Positions 23,238-30,141 of a stretch of DNA of 31,020 bases are shown piece by piece. How positions within the stretch are numbered: position 1 is the first letter of the stretch; each line of letters starts with the position of its first letter. The notes beneath the pieces were generated by a model. That model did no database searches, had not been told where the DNA came from, and saw nothing but the letters and a program-made list of their open reading frames with translations. Made by a program: the position numbers and the translations under genes. The DNA is taken from NCBI GenBank assembly GCA_964551475.1, contig CAZKCI010000019.1, positions 1-31,020 on the forward strand, written 5' to 3'. This DNA comes from CAZKCI01 sp964551475 (GTDB taxonomy: Bacteria > Auribacterota > Erginobacteria > Erginobacterales > CAZKCI01).

Positions 23238-24001
23238 CGGAGGTCCCCCCAGGCCGCCGGATCCTGAAGGTAGTAGCGGCGGAAAAGGTCGTAGAGATCG
23301 GGATGGCGGCGGGCGAAAAGCCGCCCCCGGGCAAAGAAGCTCTCGGTGGCCACCGCGAAGAACTCGGCGGGATCAGAGGCGCCGTAGTCGTCGAGAAACG
23401 TCCGGCGGCCCGCCTCCACCGCCCGGTTCAGCTTCTCGAACTCGCCGGTCATCACGCCGGTCCAGCGGGCGCGCAGGGCGTGGTCGGCCAGGCGCGGACA
23501 GCCGTCGGCCGTTCCGTCCTCCTCGTCCAGCTGATGGGCGAACTCGTGGAGAACGATGTTGCGGGCGGCGCCGCGGGAGTCGCGCCGGACCTCGTCCCAG
23601 GCGAGCACCACCGCACCCTCCCGCCAGGATTCCCCGTCCCTCGCCTCCTCCTCCTCGTGGACCACCCCGTCCTCCTCGGCCCAGGAGAGCGGGGCGACAA
23701 AGGGATGGGGATAGAGAAGGATGGAGCGGAGGCGGGGATAGTAAGCCCCGGGGCGGCGAAGGATGAGGAGACAGGCCTGGGCGGCGATGACCACCTTCAT
23801 CTCTTCGGTCACCGTAAGCCCGGAGCACCCCTCGAAACTCTTCTCGGACAGGAAAACCAGCGCGTGCCCCCTGATCTCGGCCCGGTCGGATTCGGCGAGC
23901 GCGCGGTAAAGCGCGACCCGGTTCCGCAGTGTCTCCTCCCATCCGGGCGGGAAGGAGGAGGCGAAGAGCCTCTTTCGCTGGTGGCGCTTGAAACCGAACA
24001 T
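23234..24001 (-). CDS. mtfA: MtfA-like zinc peptidase (M90 family)
   Basis: ATG 24001 gives 255 residues beginning MFGFKRHQRK, as typical for MtfA; an upstream in-frame start adds 13 unlikely residues. MtfA is a cytosolic gluzincin-type aminopeptidase that in E. coli responds to Mlc. The zinc site is 'HEFAHQLD' (152-159), with a downstream Glu in 'FFAVATESFF' as third ligand. Other family blocks are 'VFLSEKSFEGCSGLTVTEEM', 'SILLYPHPF' and 'AVVLAWDEV'. It is first in the minus-strand cluster, overlapping the kinase gene by 4 bases, which suggests a role in the same process. It could instead be a bystander housekeeping gene. Confidence 0.88.
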   Translation of the reverse strand: MFGFKRHQRKRLFASSFPPGWEETLRNRVALYRALAESDRAEIRGHALVFLSEKSFEGCSGLTVTEEMKVVIAAQACLLILRRPGAYYPRLRSILLYPHPFVAPLSWAEEDGVVHEEEEARDGESWREGAVVLAWDEVRRDSRGAARNIVLHEFAHQLDEEDGTADGCPRLADHALRARWTGVMTGEFEKLNRAVEAGRRTFLDDYGASDPAEFFAVATESFFARGRLFARRHPDLYDLFRRYYLQDPAAWGDLR

Positions 24002-24094
24002 GGTCTGGATTATGATGGAGCCGTTCGGCCCGCACAACACCGAATCGGCGCCGGAATCATCCCGTCCCGGACAAACCTTCGTCCGTCGGCGGCG

Positions 24095-24150
24095 TTATAT
24101 ATAAAGAGAGAGCCTATGCCGCAACGGCATCGGCGGCGACCAAGGAGGTG
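24095..24150 (+). promoter_or_regulatory. Leader of the BNR protein gene
   Basis: An AT-rich TTATATATAAAG (24095-24106) stands out in GC-rich DNA and could hold a -10 element. It is followed by the small hairpin ATGCCG-CAA-CGGCAT (24116-24130) and a near-perfect Shine-Dalgarno AAGGAGGTG (24142-24150) before ATG 24155. The stretch is also the divergent control region for the mtfA-led cluster. Confidence 0.45.
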
Positions 24151-24154
24151 CCTC

Positions 24155-25933
24155 ATGGTCCGCGAAAAAGCGTGGTTCCTTCCCTCGATAACGTTCTCCA
24201 CGATCGTCCTTCTCGCGTCCTTCCCCGACGGTGTCACCGGAGCCGAGTTCTCCACTGCCTGGACGATCGCCTTCACCGACCTCAAGGCCGACCTCCGGAC
24301 CCTGGCTTGCGATCCGCTCGATCCCAATCGTATCTACCTGGGGACCGACCAGTCGATCCTGGCCACCAGCGACGGCGGGAGGACCTGGACCGACCGGCAG
24401 AGCTTCCGCAACGACAAGATCTCCCTGACCGGTCTCCCCAGCGAGAAGGCCTTGCGGCACATCGTCACGATCGATACCCCCGAGGAGTTGAGGACCCGAT
24501 CGGGAGCGGGCGCGGGAGGGGAGGAGATGGCGGAAGGGACCGTCGCCTTCTCCGTCGACCGAGCGGCGGCGGAAGCGGCGGAAACCGCGGCCGCCGCCAA
24601 ATTGCAGGATCTCCAGTCCCGGCAAAATCAGGCCGACGAGGAGCTCAAAAAAGCGCAGGCGGCTTTGGTCCTCGCCGCGGCCGAAGACAGCAAATGGGAG
24701 CCGGATCAGTTGACCGTCGCCGAGGTGGAGTCGATCGAGGAGACCGCGGCTGATTTTGTCCCCGACCCCGACTACGGCCTCCTGGCCGAGTGGCTGGAAG
24801 AGCGGGGGCTCTCCGTCGTCGTCTCCGGGGGAGAGCGAAAACGGACGCTGGTGATCTACCTGGAGAAGCATGAGGCGGAGGGGCTGGAACTGGCCGCGGC
24901 CGCCGCCGCGGCGGAGATGGCGCTGGACGCCGCCCAGACGCAGTGGGAATCGCTGGAGGCGCAGATGCAGGCGGTACGGGCCGAACGGGACCTGGCGGCG
25001 GCGGCCAGAGTCCATGCCGCACCGGAGAGCGAAGCCGAAAAATCGAGCGCGGCCGCGGCGCCGATCGAGGAGCGCACACCGGTCCCCGAAGAAGAGTACA
25101 TCTCCGGCGTCACCTATATCGCCGCCGACCCCGCCAATCCCCAGCGGGTCATCGCCGCCACTTTCGACGGCATCTACCTCTCTTTCGACCGCGGGAAGAC
25201 CTGGAACCTGGTCCATCGGGGGACCGGCTCCGGCCAGTCGGCGATTCTCTGCCTGGCCATCGATCCCTCCCGCCCCTCCGTGGTCTTCGCCGGCTCGCTG
25301 AGCGGCCTGATCCGGTCCGACAACGGCGGGATGACCTGGCAACGGGTCGAGGGGATCATCGCCGACAAGGTGATCATCTCGCTGGCGGTCCATCCCTCCG
25401 ATTCCCGGATAGTCTTCGTCGGCACAGAGGGAGACGGCCTTTTCCAGTCCATCGACGGCGGTAAATCCTGGCGGCTGGTCTTCACCCATTCCACCACTGC
25501 CGGAAACAGCATCCGCGCCATCGCCTTCGCCCCCTCCCGTCCCGAATTCGTCTGGCTGGGGACGGCGGCGGGGATCTTCACGAGCGCCGACGGGGGAAGA
25601 AAATGGGAGAAGACTTTGTCTCTGGGACTCTCCGACAACCTGGTCCGACACTTGGCCGCTTCGCCCACGGTGGCCGGGACGGCCTACGCGGCCACCCCTT
25701 CCGGCGTCTTCGCCACCGCCGACTCCGGGCGGACCTTCCGCCGGGTAACCTTCGGCCTCAACTTCCGCGACGGCAACTTCCTGGTCTTCGAGCCGGCCAA
25801 CGCCGAGGCGTTGTGGCTGGTCACCGACCAGCGGGTCTGCCGCAACGGGCCGCGCACCCGTCCGGCCGACCCCTCCCGGCCCCTGGGCAAAGTCCCGGCC
25901 GTACGGGGCGCAGCCATACGACCGAAACGGTGA
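24155..25933 (+). CDS. Exported BNR beta-propeller protein with coiled-coil insertion
   Basis: This 592-residue protein has an N-terminal signal segment (SITFSTIVLLASFPDGVTGA). One BNR blade (SDGGRTW, 72-78) is followed by an Ala/Glu-rich insertion at about 130-300 that looks coiled-coil (AETAAAAKLQDLQSRQNQAD; LEAQMQAVRAERDLAAAARV). Five more BNR Asp-box motifs follow: FDRGKTW (344), SDNGGMTW (388), SIDGGKSW (432), SADGGRKW (477) and TADSGRTF (521). The propeller resembles Ycf48/sortilin-like BNR folds that bind proteins or glycans. ATG 24155 is set by a strong Shine-Dalgarno sequence; the frame is open far upstream but that part antisenses the peptidase. The function is unknown. Confidence 0.85.
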   Translation: MVREKAWFLPSITFSTIVLLASFPDGVTGAEFSTAWTIAFTDLKADLRTLACDPLDPNRIYLGTDQSILATSDGGRTWTDRQSFRNDKISLTGLPSEKALRHIVTIDTPEELRTRSGAGAGGEEMAEGTVAFSVDRAAAEAAETAAAAKLQDLQSRQNQADEELKKAQAALVLAAAEDSKWEPDQLTVAEVESIEETAADFVPDPDYGLLAEWLEERGLSVVVSGGERKRTLVIYLEKHEAEGLELAAAAAAAEMALDAAQTQWESLEAQMQAVRAERDLAAAARVHAAPESEAEKSSAAAAPIEERTPVPEEEYISGVTYIAADPANPQRVIAATFDGIYLSFDRGKTWNLVHRGTGSGQSAILCLAIDPSRPSVVFAGSLSGLIRSDNGGMTWQRVEGIIADKVIISLAVHPSDSRIVFVGTEGDGLFQSIDGGKSWRLVFTHSTTAGNSIRAIAFAPSRPEFVWLGTAAGIFTSADGGRKWEKTLSLGLSDNLVRHLAASPTVAGTAYAATPSGVFATADSGRTFRRVTFGLNFRDGNFLVFEPANAEALWLVTDQRVCRNGPRTRPADPSRPLGKVPAVRGAAIRPKR

Positions 25934-25968
25934 GGATAGAGGGTAGGGGATAGAGGGTAGAGGGTAGA
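25934..25968. repeat. Phased heptamer repeat
   Basis: GGATAGA, GGGTAGG, GGATAGA, GGGTAGA and GGGTAGA are five heptamers beginning at the first base after the TGA stop of the BNR gene. Confidence 0.85.
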
Positions 25969-25995
25969 GGCGAAAGCGGCGGCGAATCCGTAGCC

Positions 25996-26724
25996 TCAAT
26001 CGGCGGCGAGGTCTTCCAGGGCCAGGCGTTTCAAGCAGCCGGGGCAGGGCGAGAGTCCCATCCGGCGCGCCGCGGGCACGGAAACGCGGAATGACGCCCC
26101 GGGGGATATTTTTTCGGCGCAGGAAGATCCCGGGTCGTGGAAGAGCCCATCGCCCGGACCGGCCAGGCCGTAGCGCGGGGGGGTGAAGCGCCCGGATCCC
26201 TCCCAGACCCCGCGGCCGCGAGCGCGCGCCGACGCCTCGGCCTTTTTCAGCCGGTCTCCGAAGGCGACGGCGAATCCGTCATAGCGGCCATAGCCCTCCT
26301 CGAGCAGACGGGCGTTGAGCAGTTCTCCGTCCAGGATGAGATAGGCCGGAGTCCTTCCCTCGGCGTCGGTCGTCTCCGCCTCGAACTGGAGACCCACCTT
26401 CCGATGGAGGAGCAGGCGGGAGAGGTGGTGAAAGGCGTCCGGCCCCCAGGGCTGGTCTTCGCCCTGATATCTCCCGTCGCTGAGCTTCCTGATCTCCGGA
26501 GCGTCGACACCGATCAATTTCACCCGGTCTCCGCCCCCGATCACGATGGTATCGCCGTCCATCACCAGCAGAACACGGGCGAAGACGGCGGGGGCGAGAG
26601 CGGGCTCGGCGGGAGGGGCCGAGCCGGGGCGGCAGGAGACCAGAATGACGCAGAGCGCCAGGCGCAGAGCGCCGAGCGCCGAAAAACGCGCGCGACCGGG
26701 AGGCGCGGGCAGAAAGGATTTCAT
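25996..26724 (-). CDS. Lipoprotein thermonuclease (SNase) with Cys-rich tail
   Basis: This 242-residue protein has a signal peptide ending in lipobox LVSC (C31). The SNase-like OB domain, about 47-175, has 'VMDGDTIVI' (D56), R67 and 'VKLIGVDAPE' (D74, E77), then R124 in 'TDAEGRTPAYL', matching the calcium and catalytic residues of staphylococcal nuclease, followed by 'LLNARLLEEGYGR'. The C-terminal 50 residues (FHDPGSSCAEK, FRVSVPAARRMGLSPCPGC) resemble the Ada-like metal-binding module often found on secreted nucleases. It probably degrades extracellular DNA or RNA from the cell envelope. It stands alone, convergent with the BNR gene. Confidence 0.88.
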   Translation of the reverse strand: MKSFLPAPPGRARFSALGALRLALCVILVSCRPGSAPPAEPALAPAVFARVLLVMDGDTIVIGGGDRVKLIGVDAPEIRKLSDGRYQGEDQPWGPDAFHHLSRLLLHRKVGLQFEAETTDAEGRTPAYLILDGELLNARLLEEGYGRYDGFAVAFGDRLKKAEASARARGRGVWEGSGRFTPPRYGLAGPGDGLFHDPGSSCAEKISPGASFRVSVPAARRMGLSPCPGCLKRLALEDLAAD

Positions 26725-26779
26725 TGAGCGCTTATCTTCCGGCAGTTAGAATGGAATAACGGATGTGGGAGAATCGCGC

Positions 26780-26814
26780 CATTCACTATTCCCCATTCGC
26801 TATTCACCATTCAC
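26780..26814. repeat. Phased heptamer repeat
   Basis: CATTCAC, TATTCCC, CATTCGC, TATTCAC and CATTCAC are five heptamers in the spacer upstream of the outer-membrane protein gene. They are in frame with its open upstream extension, which is one reason the start is placed at 26847. Confidence 0.85.
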
Positions 26815-26846
26815 TGATGCCCGCATTGAAACCAAGGAGGGTGCTC

Positions 26847-27614
26847 ATGTCAAGAACCACCGCGGTTGCCGCCGCCGCCATCCTCATCGTTACGCCGGCC
26901 GTGTTCGCGCAGAATATGCCCCCGACCTTTCCCACAGTCAACCAAGACGAAGAGGCGTTCTCCGGCGTCTTCCACGCCCTGGCCTCCTCCCAGTACATCT
27001 GGCGCGGTTATGAGTTCAACCCGGACGCCGTTTTCCAGCCCGCCCTGCGCCTGAACGAGAAGGGAGTGGAGCTGGCCGGACAGGGGACGATCGACTTCAC
27101 CGACGCCAACGGGATGAAGGGGGACCTCTCCGACTGGAAGCTGCGGGCGGGTCTGGCCCGGAGGATGCCGGGGAGCGAGGTCGCCCTCACCTACAACTAT
27201 TACGGCTACCGGGGCGAGCGCAACAAGACACAGGAGATCGCCCTGGAGATGGCCTGGGGGAACCCGTTCTTCATGGGACTGGACGTCTACTGGGATATTG
27301 ACCGGACGGACGGTTTCTACGGCCGCCTCTCCACCGGCTTCGGCTGGAAAACCGGATTTCTCAGCCTCATCCCCTCGATCTCGGTCGGCGCGGCCACCGA
27401 CAAATACCTCGATTACTACTTCGGCGTGGACAACAACTCCTTCTGCGACCTGCAGGCCACACTGCGGGCGGAGGCGGAGCTGACCGCGGGTGTCTCCATC
27501 GTGGCCCAGGGCGACTACTCCGAAATGTTGACCGGCGACCTGAGGGAAGCGCGTAATACCTCCGCCCGGGGCGAGAAGTTCTGGTGGGGAGGAGGAGTGA
27601 GTCTGAGATTTTAG
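26847..27614 (+). CDS. Outer-membrane beta-barrel protein
   Basis: ATG 26847, behind AAGGAGGGTG, gives 255 residues with a signal peptide (AVAAAAILIVTPAVFAQ). The mature part alternates aromatic and polar residues in strand-like stretches (FHALASSQYIWRGYEF, SEVALTYNYYGYRG, FMGLDVYWDIDR, FYGRLSTGFGW, VSIVAQGDYSE) and ends in VSLRF with a terminal Phe, the classic barrel-insertion signal. It resembles the TorF/Gcw_chp-type putative outer-membrane proteins. It is likely a small porin or channel; the cargo is unknown. It stands alone. Confidence 0.8.
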   Translation: MSRTTAVAAAAILIVTPAVFAQNMPPTFPTVNQDEEAFSGVFHALASSQYIWRGYEFNPDAVFQPALRLNEKGVELAGQGTIDFTDANGMKGDLSDWKLRAGLARRMPGSEVALTYNYYGYRGERNKTQEIALEMAWGNPFFMGLDVYWDIDRTDGFYGRLSTGFGWKTGFLSLIPSISVGAATDKYLDYYFGVDNNSFCDLQATLRAEAELTAGVSIVAQGDYSEMLTGDLREARNTSARGEKFWWGGGVSLRF

Positions 27615-27639
27615 CCGAGGCAAGGGGCAAGGGTAAGGT

Positions 27640-27745
27640 TAATGGTCTGGTAGATGGGCGAGGTCAATGGTGCAGACCGACACCTGGCCCTAACCCATAG
27701 ACCAAACTTTTAACCTAGCCCTCACCCATCGACCATTTGGTCAGA
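27640..27745. repeat. Imperfect long inverted repeat, degenerate heptamers
   Basis: AATGGTCTGGTAGATGGGCG near 27641-27660 is matched imperfectly by the complement of the segment around 27724-27742 (AATGGTC, GATGGGTGAGG). The right part reads as degenerate heptamers around CCCATNGACC. It lies between two convergent genes and may act as a terminator-like fold. Confidence 0.45.
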
Positions 27746-28112
27746 ATAGCGACGGGGGCTTCCCCTGGTTCGGGTCCGGCGGCGATGGGGGCGGCGGCAG
27801 AGGGCGCGGAGAGAAGGAATCACAGCTGTCCAGCGACTCCACCTCCCGGCCGCTCTGACCGCACTTCTGAGCGAAGGGGTTCTTGACGTAGTGCCGGCAG
27901 CGGTAGCAGACGCGGCCGGCGCCCTTCTCCCGCGCCCAGTCCGGGACCGCCTCGGCCAGAATCGCCGGCTCTTCGTCGGCGAACTCATGGCCGCAGAAGC
28001 CGCAGGCCATCGTCTCGCCGACCAGTGTGAAGCCGTCGTACTTCTTCACCGGCTTCAGGGCCGATTCCTGCTTGCAGTAGGGGCAGAAAAACTTTTGTCC
28101 GCCGGTCGCCAC
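27741..28112 (-). CDS. Zinc-ribbon protein next to flavodiiron gene
   Basis: The GTG start has GGAGG five bases upstream, giving 123 residues. Four Cys pairs or near-pairs are visible: C10/C13 (FFCPYC), C37/C40 (ACGFC), C69/C72 (VCYRC) and C84/C97, enough for two zinc or iron sites. The C-terminus is Pro-rich (PLPPPPSPPDP). There is no signal peptide or helix-turn-helix. It is transcribed divergently from the flavodiiron gene, so a redox or metal role linked to it is plausible but inferred. I cannot tell rubredoxin-like iron binding from structural zinc; the spacing is not that of a standard rubredoxin. Confidence 0.75.
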   Translation of the reverse strand: MATGGQKFFCPYCKQESALKPVKKYDGFTLVGETMACGFCGHEFADEEPAILAEAVPDWAREKGAGRVCYRCRHYVKNPFAQKCGQSGREVESLDSCDSFSPRPLPPPPSPPDPNQGKPPSLF

Positions 28113-28208
28113 GGGAGCCTCCGGTTACCGGCGGTTATGATACAGAATTCCGGCTGGGGGAGACAAGACAAGTCGACCGGGGAACGTGTAACGGAAAACC
28201 GCTTGCCT

Positions 28209-28229
28209 CGTCACACGTCACTCGTCACA
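28209..28229. repeat. Phased heptamer repeat
   Basis: CGTCACA, CGTCACT and CGTCACA, then CGTTCCC: three to four heptamers upstream of the flavodiiron gene. This is the 155-base divergent control region; no clear promoter is visible. Confidence 0.75.
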
Positions 28230-28267
28230 CGTTCCCCGCCATACGCATACCCGCGGAGGCAGAGATC

Positions 28268-29491
28268 ATGACCGCAACACCGGAAACCCTTAAGGCGATC
28301 AAGGTCACCGACGACATCTACTGGGTGGGCGCGATCGACTGGGAGATCAAGGAATTCCACGGCTACGCCACCGGCCGGGGGACCACCTACAACGCCTACC
28401 TCATCCTCGCCGACAAGATCGCGCTCATCGACACGGTGAAACGGCCTTTCCTGGACGAAATGCTCTCCCGCATCGCTTCCGTGGTCGAGCCTTCCGAGAT
28501 CGATTACATCGTCTCCAACCATTCCGAGATGGACCACACCGGCGCCCTGCCGGAGGCGATCCGGGTCATCCGCCCGGAGAAGGTTCTGGCCTCGACCATG
28601 GGGGCGAAGGCCCTCCCGGCGCATTTCCCCCTCCCCCAGCCGATCACACCGGTCAGGGACGGAGAGAAGCTTTCCCTCGGCAACCGCTCTCTCCTCTTCC
28701 TGGAGACCCGGATGCTCCACTGGCCGGACAGCATGATGACCTACCTCCCCGAGGAGGAGCTCCTCTTCTCCCAGGATGGCTTCGGGATGCATCTGGCCTC
28801 CGGAGAACTCTTCGCCGACCGGATCGACGCGGCGGTCCTCCGCGACGAGGCGGCGAAATATTACGCCAACATACTCCTCCCCTACTCCCCCCTGGTCCTG
28901 AAGCTCAAGGCCCGGATTGCGGAGGCCGGTTTGAAGATCCGGATTATCGCCCCCGACCACGGACCGGTCTGGCGCCAGGATCCCCTGACCGTCGTCGGCT
29001 GGTATGCCGCCTGGGCGGAGCAGAGACCGACCCGCAAGGCGGTGGTCGCCTTCGACACCATGTGGGGATCGACGGCCCTGATGGCCCGCGCTCTCGGGGA
29101 GGGCCTCCGGGCGGGCGGGGCCGAAACCCGTCTCCTGCCCCTGGCCAAGACCACCCGCGCCGACCTCGTCACCGCGGTCCTGGAGGCGGGCGGGCTCCTG
29201 GTCGGATCGCCGACGCTCAACAACGGCGTCTTCCCCACCGTGGCCGACGCCCTCTCCTACCTGAAGGGGCTCAAGCCCCGGAACCTCCTCGGACTGGCCT
29301 TCGGATCCCACGGCTGGAGCGGCGAGGGCACGGGGATCATCGCCCAGACACTGGAGGCGATCAAGGCCGAGATCGCGGGGCCGGCGCTCACGGCCGTCTA
29401 CGTCCCGACAGCCGGAAATCTCCAGTCCTGTTTCGACGCCGGTTCGGCGCTCGGCCGCCGGCTGGCCGGTCTTGGAAACAGCTATCGGTGA
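28268..29491 (+). CDS. fprA: Flavodiiron protein (FprA type)
   Basis: This 407-residue protein reduces O2 to water or NO to N2O in anaerobes. The N-terminal metallo-beta-lactamase-like domain has all di-iron ligands in place: H85, E87, D89 and H90 in 'NHSEMDH', H151 in 'MLHWPD', D170 in 'LFSQDGFG' and H231 in 'APDHGPVW'. The flavodoxin domain begins near 257 (VVAFDTMWGST) for FMN binding, with 'LVGSPTLNNGVFPTV' and 'FGSHGWSGEG'. No C-terminal rubredoxin domain is present, so an outside electron donor is needed. GGAGG lies 8 bases before the ATG. The next gene begins at its stop codon. Confidence 0.95.
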   Translation: MTATPETLKAIKVTDDIYWVGAIDWEIKEFHGYATGRGTTYNAYLILADKIALIDTVKRPFLDEMLSRIASVVEPSEIDYIVSNHSEMDHTGALPEAIRVIRPEKVLASTMGAKALPAHFPLPQPITPVRDGEKLSLGNRSLLFLETRMLHWPDSMMTYLPEEELLFSQDGFGMHLASGELFADRIDAAVLRDEAAKYYANILLPYSPLVLKLKARIAEAGLKIRIIAPDHGPVWRQDPLTVVGWYAAWAEQRPTRKAVVAFDTMWGSTALMARALGEGLRAGGAETRLLPLAKTTRADLVTAVLEAGGLLVGSPTLNNGVFPTVADALSYLKGLKPRNLLGLAFGSHGWSGEGTGIIAQTLEAIKAEIAGPALTAVYVPTAGNLQSCFDAGSALGRRLAGLGNSYR

Positions 29492-29499
29492 TCGGTGTG

Positions 29500-30141
29500 A
29501 TGAACCTCGCGAAAATCCTCTTGTGGTTGGGAGCTCTGTCCGCGGCCGGCGCCGTCGTCGCGGCGGAGCGCGCGCCGGATTTCCGCCAGTCCTCCTGGGG
29601 GATGACGCCGGCGGAGGTGAGAAAATCCGAGACCAGGGCGGAGGCGCTCGAAAGCCCCTCCCCCTCGGAGCTCTGGTATCAGGACTCGCTGGTCGGGAGG
29701 TATCCCGTCCGCATCCTCTATCAATTTGCCCAGGGCAAGCTCGTCCGGGGGGCCTACCTTCTGACCGGAGGGCGGCAGCCGGCGGACTACGATTTTCTGC
29801 AGGGAATCCTGTCCGATAAATACGGCGCCCCCGTCGACGCAAGCGGGCTTAATCCGTTCGGAGAGCGAGAAACGACCTGGCGCGCCGGGCTGACCGAGAT
29901 CAACCTGCTGGAAGATCGGGACAGCCCCGGCGAGCGCAGCGGGGGAGCGGACCGGCGCGAGGACGGCAGGACGGGAACCTCGCTCGAGATCAACTATTAC
30001 AGCGTCGAGGGGGCGACGCGGGACGCCGCCCTCTACCGGAAGGAGACCGCGGAGAACCGGGCGACCGACGCGGTCATCCACGATGTGATCGAAAGCTGGC
30101 GCCAGGTCGCTCCCGGCGTCTGGGAATGGAATGAGCTGTGA
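29500..30141 (+). CDS. Secreted protein of unknown function
   Basis: ATG 29500 gives 213 residues; GTGs at 29488 (overlapping the fprA stop as GTGA) and 29497 are alternatives. A signal peptide (ILLWLGALSAAGAVVAAE) is followed by 'PDFRQSSWGMTPAEVRKSE', a pattern seen in secreted proteins that open with a 'WGMs.eeV' motif. Later parts include 'LLTGGRQPADYDFLQGILSD' and a charged loop (ERSGGADRREDGRTG). No catalytic signature is recognised. It is packed between fprA and the PAP2 gene with overlaps, so an operon is likely even though the functions look unrelated. Confidence 0.75.
   Translation: MNLAKILLWLGALSAAGAVVAAERAPDFRQSSWGMTPAEVRKSETRAEALESPSPSELWYQDSLVGRYPVRILYQFAQGKLVRGAYLLTGGRQPADYDFLQGILSDKYGAPVDASGLNPFGERETTWRAGLTEINLLEDRDSPGERSGGADRREDGRTGTSLEINYYSVEGATRDAALYRKETAENRATDAVIHDVIESWRQVAPGVWEWNEL

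Noticed and set aside
23303..24154. Longer N-terminus for the BNR protein (frame open from 23303)
   Set aside because: This part is antisense to the MtfA-like peptidase, and the Shine-Dalgarno sequence and signal peptide fix the start at 24155.
24095..25999. 634-codon minus-strand frame opposite the BNR protein
   Set aside because: Arg/Gly-rich shadow; the plus strand has a strong Shine-Dalgarno sequence, signal peptide and Asp-box motifs.
28211..29842. 543-codon minus-strand frame opposite fprA
   Set aside because: Antisense of a gene with all flavodiiron ligands; its product is unlike any family I know.
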